Source: Ypsolopha sequella (Eukaryota; Arthropoda; Insecta; Lepidoptera; Ypsolophidae). From it: 64,000 nucleotides of DNA. The DNA lies in assembly GCA_934047225.1 (NCBI GenBank), contig OW203992.1:16977501-17041500 (forward strand), in the 5' to 3' direction. The notes beneath the pieces were generated by a model. That model had not been told where the DNA came from. It was given only the letters and a program-made list of their open reading frames with translations, and did no database searches. Both the position numbers and the translations under genes were made by a program. This document shows positions 22,439 to 32,427 of this stretch, one piece after another; position 1 is the stretch's first letter; each line of letters starts with the position of its first letter.

Positions 22439-23029
22439 TTTCAAATAAATTGACATATCCCGTGCATTATGTATACGACATACACTTAAATAATGTTAAT
22501 ACTTACAATATTCAACGCCTAATTTCCTTATTTATTTATTTAATAAGTTAAACGCCTTATTGAATCAGAAGTAAGTATGCTAATTATAGTTATAAAATTC
22601 TAGATTTTCCTTCTACAAACTTATTAAATCTGTACAAATACCTTTGTTTTGTAGTTTAACTACACATATGGTTACCGATTTTTTTTAAGCACTCCCGTAC
22701 TCATTCGGTTTGCTATAAAAATCTTTTAGATAAGCTCGCCAATGTATTAAAATTTATAAATTCAAAGTTTATATTACCTTTTTTGTGTACAATAAAGAAT
22801 AACAATAAGAAATATAATGGCGCTTGCTCGATGTATATGCTTGCTTGCTCGGGATATTGTACTGAGAATATGGTTTATTTATTAATGCAAATATAAATGC
22901 TTATGTCAGTTTCCGTGTTCGATAAGAAAAAAATGCTTGAATTTTCACAATTTGATTGAGTTGTGTTGGTTTTTATTTATGAGCTAATAGAAAAGAATTC
23001 TTCCCGCTCCTCCAGAAACGTGTCCTGAA

Positions 23030-24160
23030 TATGGATGTGCTCCGTCTTGTTCGTTACGGAACTCGTACTATTGGGTGTTGAAAAAATAATTAAGTATTGA
23101 AACTGGTAAATCAGTCTACAGATTTATAGAAAGAAGGGTTAACATGATCGTTACGACACTTGTATTTGTGTCGAGAAAATAGTAAAATTTTTAAAACTGG
23201 AAAATCATTCTCTTTATTTATAGAAAGAAAAAGTTTGCATGGTCGTTGCGCCACTTGTACTATGGTATGGTTCTTGAAAAAGTAGTTTTGTTTTTAAACT
23301 GGTAAATTGGTCTACTGAAAGAAAGAGTTAGCTTGTTTGTTACGGGACTCGTACTATGGTATTGGGATTGGGTGTTGAGATGACCTTTGAGCACCTTAGA
23401 TTAGATCATGTTACCATGAATTAAGAACTAAATTAAATCAGATAAACATTGGTTACGGGCAGGTTGGTCAGTCGGCTGTGAGCTATATACACCTACCTTT
23501 ATCATCCATCACACTCAAACCGTGTTGGTTTAAGTGATGTGAACTATGTTTAATTAAATTAATGTAATAATGTGCTAAATAAATTTAAAAAAAATGAAAA
23601 AAATAATGAGTATTAAAACTGGTAGATCATTCTTTTGATTTATAGAAAGAAAAAGTTTGCATGATCGTTGCGCCACTTATATTATGGTATGGGTGTTGAA
23701 AAAATAGTTAAGTTTTTAAAGCTGGAGGAGCGGGAAGGATTTGTAAATCAGTCTACTGATTTATAGAAAGGAAAAGTTCACAGTCATGATAGTTACGAAA
23801 CTTGTACTATGGGATGGGTGTTGTACTGATTAAAAGAAACGAAGAGTTCGCATGTTCGTTACGGCACTCCAACTATGGTATGGGTGTTGAAATAATAGTT
23901 AGGTATTAAAACTAGTCAATTATTCTACTGATTTATAGAAATGAAGAGTTCGTTGCGGCACTCGTAATATTGTAATGGTATTGAGATAATGTATTAAAAC
24001 TGGTAAATCAGTCTACTGATTTATAGAAAGGAAGAATTCGCATGAACCTTACGACACTTGTACTATGATATGGGTGTTGAGAAAAGAGTTTTTAAGTTAA
24101 GTTTTTAAACTGCTAAATCAGTCTTCTAATTTATAGAAAGGAAGAGTTCTCATGACCTTA
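23030..24160. repeat. Decayed tandem array, unit about 90-120 bp
   Basis: Blocks such as 'ATTTATAGAAAGGAAGAGTT', 'CGTTACGGCACTCGTACTAT', 'GGTATGGGTGTTGA' and 'AAACTGGTAAATCAGTCTAC' recur in the same order about nine times, with deletions and one insertion near 23390-23600. Confidence 0.65.
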
Positions 24161-24339
24161 GCTTATGCAGTCAAATTCGTACTAGATACTCGGTAATTTC
24201 TCGGAAATAAGGCCCATTTCTAGCGAAAATCTGAGTGTTGAGCTTCATTGAGCTTGCACTTCTATAGAACCGAAAAACGAAAATAATGGGTTTAATCTTT
24301 TCTTGTTGTGCGTCACTCTAGTATTTTGCAGTACAATAC

Positions 24340-24480
24340 AATTCAATATTATTTATTGCACACCAAAAGCAAATAAACAGACAACTTCAACAAGTAAAAG
24401 CAGGGTACAATTTGTGGTCTTATCACTAAAAAGCGATCTCTTCCAGACAACCATTGGATGATGGAATTCTTAAAAGAAAA
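24340..24480 (-). mobile_element. LINE 3' tail (Jockey/CR1-like)
   Basis: Reverse of a common lepidopteran LINE 3' end: the minus strand reads 'TCTGGAAGAGATCGCTTTTT...GTGTGCAATAAATAATATTG', ending in an AATACAATTC-like simple tail. Non-coding. Confidence 0.45.
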
Positions 24481-25587
24481 AAATGTGTAGAGGCGGTGTA
24501 CAGAATAAAAAGAAAAAAAAAACAATAAATACGCAATAAACGTAAATAAATAAGTAAAAAATCAGTGTAAATAGAAAAGGAGCAGGTAGAAATTTAAAAA
24601 ATAAACAAAAGAAACAACTTGGTCAAAGGAAAAGGTTATGTAGTTTTGCTGTACCTACAACTGAAAGCAACCTGGAAAAGCTCCACAGTGAAAGTACATT
24701 TTACTTTTTTAACCAGTTATCGTCTTGATTGTAATTTCATTAACAGACTGTATAAAACGTTGCTGTTCAATATTCGGACATGATGTCAAGATAGCTCGGT
24801 TGGGTAATCTACTTAGCTCGACTTTGTAGCATGTTTTGTTCATAGGGATCTTTGCTTGTTTACGACGTTCCTTGTTTCAGCTTCAGCAGTACTGATCATT
24901 ATTGTACAAGATGGTTATTGGTTAACCATTACCCTTATTTTAAAATTGAGATTTTTCTCGAGAAGTTTTTTTAGACAGACGATCTCTGTGCAAAAGTACG
25001 TCATGATACTGTTTTTCTTACTTTGTAAAGATAAATAGTAGATTGTACAACAGGGGCATAAAACAATCCATTTTATCCGAGACGTTTTGAGTCGAGGATA
25101 AAATGGGTTTTATGCCAGAGTTATACACTCTGCTTTTCACTTCGATTGCGAGGAAATGAAACAGTGATATCGCTAGCAAATGACATACGATATATATATA
25201 TATATATATATGTATAATAGGTATAATAGGTAATAGTAGGTAATATTTAATGCAAATTTAAATAAACAACTTAATATATGTACCTATTGAGGAAAAACAA
25301 CAGCTCTTTCCCGCCAAAGTATTTTTTTTTTATTTCTTCTTTTTGGGTTTTAAAAAGTTTGTCTATGATGTTGTACTGCCTGTATGTACATTCTTAGAAG
25401 AAGTAAACACTTTTATGCACTAGAGCATAAAACGTAGTTTTATTCCGCCTATAGCAAGCATTTACGAGCATGAGAAGTAAAAAACATTTTTTTTTGTGTG
25501 TGTATTTCTATGTATTAGTTTATTATAGCGTAAGGAATCCTCCATTAATAAGTCTATGTAGTTTGCTCTGGTTTCCCTTCAAAACTT
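24481..25587. other. AT-rich DNA with a hairpin and (TA)n
   Basis: A hairpin at about 25056-25120 (CATTTTATCC...GGATAAAATG) and a (TA)n run at about 25192-25212. No gene. Confidence 0.45.
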
Positions 25588-25591
25588 TTAA

Positions 25592-25992
25592 GGCGCTCTT
25601 ATCCCAGAAGAGTGACTCTCTGTCTTTTCCTTTACGTGTAAGGAGTAAAGAAAATAACCACACCTTTGTACTTTTTCGTTGTTTTTATCGCTTTTTAAAT
25701 TGTTTAAAAATAAGGGATATGTTTATTAAAACCCACTTACGTGGTCGATCTAGAAAATTTAAAGAGCAATATAACCAGATATGTTTCGTTAATAAAAGAG
25801 TGGAATTATGGAAATGGCATGATTTGAAAGGTCTTATTACATGCTGTGTTCGTGAATTATTTCTATCGAGCAAAGTTTATCTGATCGTGCTAAAGGTTCG
25901 AACTATATACCGTATTTTTTTTTTGGAAGTTTTAGACGATATTTGATAGTTCTATTTGACTTTGAAATTACTGATTTTGGGATAAGAGCGCC
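25592..25992. mobile_element. TTAA-flanked MITE with GGCGCTCTTATCCCA ends
   Basis: Perfect 15-bp inverted ends GGCGCTCTTATCCCA with TTAA on both sides (25588-25591, 25993-25996). The ends share GGCG with the TTAA MITEs at 14549 and 27138. A 158-codon open frame overlaps it but has no protein-like features. Confidence 0.72.
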
Positions 25993-25996
25993 TTAA

Positions 25997-27133
25997 ATCT
26001 TTCGCCTTTTTTTACTCTAGTGTTTTACTTCGTAACATTTACACGCTTCCCTCTATATTTTATTTCGTAAAATTTTCACGCTCCTCTCTATATTTGATTG
26101 TGTAACATTTACACGTAACATTTATTATTTTATAAGTGTTTTAGTATTTACAGGAAGTGACGTAATCATATTAGGTTGAATGATCGAATCCTTGTCAGAC
26201 TTATGGATGCGTTCAAGAAATATGTTTTTTCGTATTGAAATGTGTGGTTATGACGTCACTGTAGGTCAAATTAAAGACATCACTTGTTTCCATGATATGC
26301 ACGCTTCTAATATCACAATTCAAAATTCAAAAAGTTTATTTTGCAAAGTAGGTATATATAATACACGTTTCACAAGTCAAATTTTAATCTTATAAAAATA
26401 TATGATGTAATAAAATAATAAATGTACATGAACTAGATTAAATGTTTATTTAATTTATGTAGCAATATATATTTATATTGCATATATATATAGCAATATG
26501 TATATGTATATATCTGTCTACTAGAAACGGTTAAGAAAAGCTATTCCTCAAAACAGTTCACAAATCGTAAATATTGGCGGAAAAAAGAGGATGATTGTCC
26601 GAGATCAGGTTAAACATAAGTAAAGCAATAAATCAATAAATGGCCTTTACGCCGCAAAAAAAATCTTATAGGTTGTATCCGCTCCTGCATCGGTCTAACT
26701 AAAACTTTATAACTAGTTACTAACATAGCGTAGCCCGCTTTATGAATATTTCTTAGGAACAGCCTAATTTTTTCGGAACCATATGGTTGGACCAAAGTTC
26801 TGTAGGTGGTTTATTTACAAGCTTTTGAAAGATCTTTTTAAAATGTTTTTAAAACATAATTTGAGACATTAATTTCGAATTAATTTTGAGAATTAGTTTC
26901 GTAATAATTTTGCATGAGTGTCCCAATGTCTAATTATGTTCAGTTGCACACAATACTTTACCTACGACTATCAAAAATATCTACTGTATTTATAATATTT
27001 TCAACCAACAATTAAATAATAATTGTCTTGAGACAAAAAAGACCCCATATTTTTTTCAAATTTTTAGCATTTACAATTTACATTGACGGAACTGAATCCA
27101 ATGCAAAACTGATGTTTAGCATTGAGAAGCTCC
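25997..27133. other. AT-rich intergenic DNA
   Basis: No gene or clear element. (TA)-rich stretches lie near 26460-26515. Confidence 0.4.
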
Positions 27134-27137
27134 TTAA

Positions 27138-27594
27138 GGGCCTTACTATTGCCAAATGGGTACTTTCTAAAGCCTACTCCTCGTTTATGGCAAAACCAAA
27201 AATAATGAAAAAATGTATTATGAATAATCAACTCTTAGAAAACATATGCAACATTTTTCTTTTTCATACCACTAAAACTTCTACATGAATTTTTTTTTTT
27301 ACTGAATGGTGTTTTTTGACCTCAAATTCCCTACTGCACCTGAGTGGCTTGGCCGATTGAATTCATCTATACTTTGATAAATAGATAAACTTTATAGCTA
27401 TAAATATAACATAAGATTATTCAATCGAGTAATCACATCCAAGTGAAAAGTATAATTTTCTCCTATTTCGCCCTCTCAAGGACGCAGCGAGCGTCGTAAC
27501 AGCCATTATGCATTGCGCGCGTTATTTCAATGTCGTTTCCGTTCATATTTGTAGTGACAAATATCGAGCTGCTAATTTGGCGATGGTAATCGCC
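27138..27594. mobile_element. TTAA-flanked MITE, copy 2 (inverted)
   Basis: Inverted relative of 14549-15014, with TTAA at 27134-27137 and 27595-27598. Shared internal stretches include GCAACATTTTTC, AAACTTTATAGCTATAAA-like and GACGCAGCGAGCGTCGTAAC (reverse). Confidence 0.72.
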
Positions 27595-27598
27595 TTAA

Positions 27599-28710
27599 GG
27601 AGAAACCAACAGTTTAATTTTAGTCAAGCTTATTAAAAATATGACTAAAGCTAATTGTAGTTGGGTGTCTGCCAAGCAGGTATACTCTGGTATACGTATG
27701 ATGTATCAAGTAAATGTATCTTCATAACAATTTATATTTCGGTAGACAGAACCGTTTGTTCCATCCATTATACAATGTATTATGTTAATCAGTCTCCCAT
27801 TAGAACCAAAAATATTTTAAAAGGCTCCGAGAAAAAATAATTAAAGTGGCTATGTAAATTTTATTTCTGTGACTGTCACTCTAAGCGAAAACACGCGCAG
27901 TGCGAGAAGGGCAGATTCAGGGCGAATGAGAAAAAAGTATGATTGTTTTTAATTAACTAAAATAGCTGACATAATTTCCAAAATTAATAACAAAGATATT
28001 GTTAAAATCCATCTAATAAAATATGTTTGAGTTCTGTACATGAATCCTATTCGTTAAAAGAGGAGAAAAGGTGTGTTTGAAGACCTCATTTCAATAACTA
28101 TTTTTATCGAGGAAGATGTATTCAAACATATTTTCCAAAATCAAAACCCTCGATTATATAGATAAAATACGTATGCCAGAAATTCATTACAATTTTTTTG
28201 TGTATATCATGAAATACACAGAAAAAAACCTAGGGTTCCGTAATGTGGATGATAAATTTAATTTTGTAATTTTTTTTCGTGAATTTCACAAAGGTTTTAT
28301 TTTTCCTGTAATCTTTACATAAACACGTATTACCATGATATTTTTCATAATTTTTTCGCACATAAGGGGGACATACATTTTTTTATGGTATTTTAAGGAC
28401 TTCTCGAAATAGATGCAATTAAATATAGCTAAACTATATATTTTTACAATTAGCTTTTTAAGACCTACAATTCAATACCCAAATTATATTTTTATAAAAT
28501 ATTTTTTAATTTATTTAACTCATTTGTGCTCAATTTTTTTTTGTTATTGCTAGAGTTTTCCTGTAATTGCATGGCCAGTTATGATCTATAATCGACATTT
28601 TTTTTTTTCATATATTTCGGTCTTCCAGTTTCGGAGGTAAGGCATACATTTTTTTTGTGGTTTTTAAATGATTTCTCGAAATCTGTGCCAGTAAATATAG
28701 TAAAAGTATA
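27599..28710. other. AT-rich intergenic DNA with short repeats
   Basis: Two related segments near 28380-28440 and 28640-28700 (CATACATTTTTT...TTTCTCGAAAT..) suggest a decayed repeat. No gene. Confidence 0.4.
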
Positions 28711-29160
28711 TACAGGGTGCTTGGTAATTCCACCTATTCCTTGAAAGGGGTTATACTAGATCTATATCTATGAAACGGGTTATACTAGATATATACTAGA
28801 TCATTTGCAACGAATTAAGTCCTATCAGCTAGGTGTTGAAAATGAATGGTCTCCGAGTTAAGAAGGTTTTTATAGTATTTCAGACTAATAACCAAAAATA
28901 AATAATTTAAAATTAACTATTCCTCTCTCAGCACTTATTTATTATATTTCTGATCAATGATAGATGAGTGATCATTTATAAAAAATACCCTGCTCTGAAT
29001 TCCCATAATCTCAGAATAAAAAGGTCTTAAGTGGAAAGAAAACCTTTTTTATTTTGTAATTGTCGAAATATCGACGTGTTTTACTTGAAAAAAAAATATC
29101 ATTTTCAACCCCTAGTTGATAGGCATTATTTGTTAGAAATGATCCCTAGTATAACCCCTT

Positions 29161-29586
29161 TGTTCACGCGCAGCATGACGTGTGATTCGCGTGCGCACGC
29201 GCGAACGACCACCCCCTCCCCGCCGCGGTCTGAGCGAGGCGCGCGCGGGCGCTGGCTTCATTCTGTTTCGTCCGAACTCTCTAGAGAACGACACATGTGT
29301 ACACATTCGTGCCGCCGATACAAACAATCTCGCGTATTCACCGTGTCTTGTGAACATATAAGTGCTGTGTATTACTTCAAGACATTCTGCACATCCCTGT
29401 TCAAGATCAGCCCTGTAATCAATCAGCCCAACGAGAGGAGACGACACGCAGCGCATTTCAGCCGGCACATCGAAACATTCCAACCAGGTCAGCGCACCCA
29501 CATTGTTCCCCACAATTTTTTCTTCTCTCGTGTCAACCCATCCATCCTCTTTCATCATCTCTGCATTTCTGTAGCCAGCGGCTACA
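29161..29586 (+). repeat. BEL-1 5' LTR
   Basis: TGTTCACGCGCAGCATGACG ... CCAGCGGCTACA. A TATA-like CATATAAG lies at about 29353-29360. The first 100 bases are very GC-rich with dense CpG. Confidence 0.95.
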
Positions 29587-30747
29587 TTTTTGGCCCTTCG
29601 AACCGTTAGAACCAGCCCCTTTTCAGCCCCTACAGTCCATTTTCAATACAAGAAAAATTTTGGTCCGTCGAGCGGAAAATTTTTGGTTTATATCACCCCC
29701 CGCCTATCCCCCGCCGGCCCGTAACTTTGTTTGAACCAGCCCCCGTCGATTTACTACAGTCCATTTTCACCCGGTTACATATTTTGCCCCCTTTCCCGGC
29801 AAAAAATATTTTGTGGTCTCGAATACCTATTGCGGGTAGGTAATTAGAACCGCCGCCTAGAAAATTCCATTTATCGGTATAGAACCGGCCCCCCCCCGCC
29901 CCTTTACAGAATAAACTCAGTTTGTTATTATTATTCAGCTCAGATAATATAATTATATCCATTCAGCCCAATTGCTTATTACAGTCCACTATACTTCTTT
30001 ATTAAACCCAAAATAGTTTACGTATTTTGCGAGATATTTTTTTTTGGTGGTGCGAGTTTTATTTCGTTTTATTTCGTTTTATTTCGTTTTATTTTGAGTA
30101 CATACGTATACATTGCATCATTGGATTGTCCGCTCATTTAGATCCGATTTCTGCGAGGTAAATACATTCTTTGTTTGTTTACGCGTTCGAGGCTTGTAGG
30201 TAGGTATTTTATTCTATAAATAGAATTTTCGACGACTGATGTGTTGTTGTAAATATACTGTTATGATATATTGCCGTCAGTTTTTTCGTGTTATTGTCTA
30301 ACAAGTTCATCGGCCCTTTTCGATATTTTTGTGTTGCGGTAATCTCACGTTGCAGTAATAGTATTCCGGACAGTTTGATCGTGTTATTGTCTGCTTTTTA
30401 ACCGGATATATATATAGCACAAATATAGTAAAAAAAAAAATTATTTTTTCTCTTCTCATCTCTGATCTTATTGTTAATGGTACACATATAGGGTGTTCCA
30501 CGTTGGTGTATCAGCTCATATGCAGGTTGTTTTTTAAAAAAAAAAATTTTTTTCTTCTCTTTCGTGTTTATTTAAGAGTTCCGTATTCCGTTTGAACATA
30601 GTCATTGTTACTTCATCCGCGCAAGTGTCTCAGCTCTGTTCATCTGTCTCATTAATTATTTTGGTTGTACGTCCGCTCTTATAGTTCAGCTCAAAATCGT
30701 TGCGTATTTTGTCTTAGTAATTAACCACCTACTTTAACAAAATTAAG
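29587..30747 (+). other. BEL-1 leader with candidate primer site and short repeats
   Basis: TTTTTGGCCCTTCGAACCG follows the LTR directly; TGG at 29592-29594 is a plausible start of the primer-binding site. Three degenerate boxes 'ACCAGCCCC...TACAGTCCATTTT' occur near 29611, 29734 and 29965. ATTTCGTTTT is repeated in tandem at about 30060-30095. The leader is otherwise non-coding. Confidence 0.6.
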
Positions 30748-32316
30748 ATGCCTTCGAAATCACAAGCCGCGATGTTTCGTGAGGCCGTAAAGGCGATAGT
30801 TCTGTTAAAGGAGATCGGTGCGGCGGTAGAGGCAGGCGACAGAAAAACTTATTCTGTGGCGGATTTCACCGCTCGTTACGCAAACATACAAAGCGTTAAA
30901 ACTAAGTTAGAGAACGTATATTACGAGATCCTTGACGATGAGGATTTGTCCGACGAAACTGAGGCAACCTACACAAAAAATTTTCAGTCGGCACTTAGCA
31001 ACTATGATGCTATCCTAGTGGCATTTGAAAAATTAAATGAAAAATCAGCTCTTCCGGACAAGACGCAACCCCTCAGCTCAGGTACACCCGTTGGTGTTTT
31101 ACCAAAGATACCCATACCGGAGTTTCATTCGAACGTTGAAGAATGGCCCTCATTTATTGCCGTTTTTAGGAGCCTCGTCAGTGAAATGGCTACAGTCTCG
31201 GATGCTGTCAAACTGCATTACTTGTTAGGCGCCCTAAAGGGTGAGGCACATGATATGGTGAAACACCTCTACCCTACCAACGAGAATTATCCCATAGCCA
31301 TGGAAATTCTCACCAAGCGTTACGACAATCGTCGTGTACTCATTGACCGGTTTGTGGACATTATAATGAACCTTCCGCACATCCACATGCGATCGGATAT
31401 CCGCACATCATTCTTAATTCCGCTTATCTCAGCGCAAAGCGCTCTCCGCAATCTGGATCTGCCCATGAAGGATTCTGACTATGTTTTCGTGTCAATGGTG
31501 GTGCGAAAACTACAAGGCGAGCTCCGCACTCTTTTCGAGCGGAAGTACGGATCTCGTGCAACTCTGCCCACGCTCAAGAACCTCATTGAGTTTCTGGAAG
31601 AGCACGCACGCTGCAAGGAGAATGAGTCATCGTTCCTTGCGTCACAGGAGGCTCCTTCTTCAGCACGGCTCGGCCCGTCAGAAAGGCTCGCTCAGCTCAA
31701 TAAGCTGCTTCAGCCCACTCGAGGTACTCCACGTCAGCCCTACCAGGCTCATCAAGAGTTCCGCCCCATAGCTCCTCGGCAGGACAATCGCTCCCCCCGT
31801 CCTATTCGTCAACCATTTATGGCATTTGAGACAGCGCCAGTTTACTCGGCCCGATCATCCCCATCACCCACTCGCCGACAGGATTATTCGGCTCAACCTT
31901 CTTCCCCTACTGGTGGTATGCCATGCCCATACTGCAGGAATAGGGGACACAAACTCATCGCATGCCCAGGATTTAATAACCAACCGGTTCAAGGTCGGTG
32001 GGACTTTGTGAACGCACGCAACCGGTGCCGACGCTGTTTGGGTCCTCATTATGAGAACGAGTGCAGGTCTACACGTGCATGCAAGGAGTGTGGGCGGTCT
32101 GACCACCACACTTCACTGCATCGCCATGGGGCCATGTCTCCGACACGCTCATCTGCTCATTTGCTGCCTCCGTCTCTACGTGAGCAGCCCAGACAGCGCT
32201 CAGCGCATGAGCCTCAGTACCATTCGGCACATGCTACACAGGCATATACGTCCCATCCCAACTCGCCCACTCAATCGCGATCGCCAAGTAGGTCTCGGGT
32301 AGGTAGTCAACAGTGA
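30748..32316 (+). CDS. gag: BEL-1 Gag polyprotein
   Basis: 522 residues. Gag assembles the cytoplasmic particle and packages RNA. The start ATG has a good context (AAGATGC) and heads the open frame. Residues of about 110-300 form the DUF1759-type capsid region of BEL/Pao elements (LPKIPIPEFHSNVEEWPSF, then YLLGALKGEA and MEILTKRYDN). Three zinc knuckles follow: CPYCRNRGHKLIAC (from residue 393), CRRCLGPHYENEC, and CKECGRSDHHTSLH, in which His replaces the last Cys. The tail is rich in Ser, His, Pro and Arg. It ends at TGA 32314-32316, followed in the same frame by pol. The stop context UGA-CUA suggests readthrough. No frameshift or internal stop. Confidence 0.93.
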   Translation: MPSKSQAAMFREAVKAIVLLKEIGAAVEAGDRKTYSVADFTARYANIQSVKTKLENVYYEILDDEDLSDETEATYTKNFQSALSNYDAILVAFEKLNEKSALPDKTQPLSSGTPVGVLPKIPIPEFHSNVEEWPSFIAVFRSLVSEMATVSDAVKLHYLLGALKGEAHDMVKHLYPTNENYPIAMEILTKRYDNRRVLIDRFVDIIMNLPHIHMRSDIRTSFLIPLISAQSALRNLDLPMKDSDYVFVSMVVRKLQGELRTLFERKYGSRATLPTLKNLIEFLEEHARCKENESSFLASQEAPSSARLGPSERLAQLNKLLQPTRGTPRQPYQAHQEFRPIAPRQDNRSPRPIRQPFMAFETAPVYSARSSPSPTRRQDYSAQPSSPTGGMPCPYCRNRGHKLIACPGFNNQPVQGRWDFVNARNRCRRCLGPHYENECRSTRACKECGRSDHHTSLHRHGAMSPTRSSAHLLPPSLREQPRQRSAHEPQYHSAHATQAYTSHPNSPTQSRSPSRSRVGSQQ

Positions 32317-32322
32317 CTACCT
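32314..32322 (+). promoter_or_regulatory. Candidate programmed stop-readthrough site between gag and pol
   Basis: CAG-TGA-CTA-CCT: a single UGA separates gag from pol in the same frame (32428 minus 30748 is divisible by three), and no other stop lies between 30748 and 36442. UGA followed by CUA is the established efficient readthrough context in animal cells. The 37 codons after it encode a His/Ser linker. Confidence 0.6.
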
Positions 32323-32427
32323 ACAATAACAGAGCACTATGAAGGCGAGGACGACCAGCACTCAGCACACTCAGCACACTCATCACACATTCACTCATCA
32401 CATACACACTCAGCTCATTGTCACTCA

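Noticed and set aside
25470..25946. 158-codon open frame as a gene
   Set aside because: It overlaps a TTAA-flanked MITE with perfect inverted ends, has homopolymer-driven Phe/Leu composition and no domain.
29133..29558. Minus-strand 141-codon frame, and its twin at 36356-36874
   Set aside because: It lies antisense to the BEL-1 LTRs and is present twice only because the LTR is. GC-rich DNA keeps it open.
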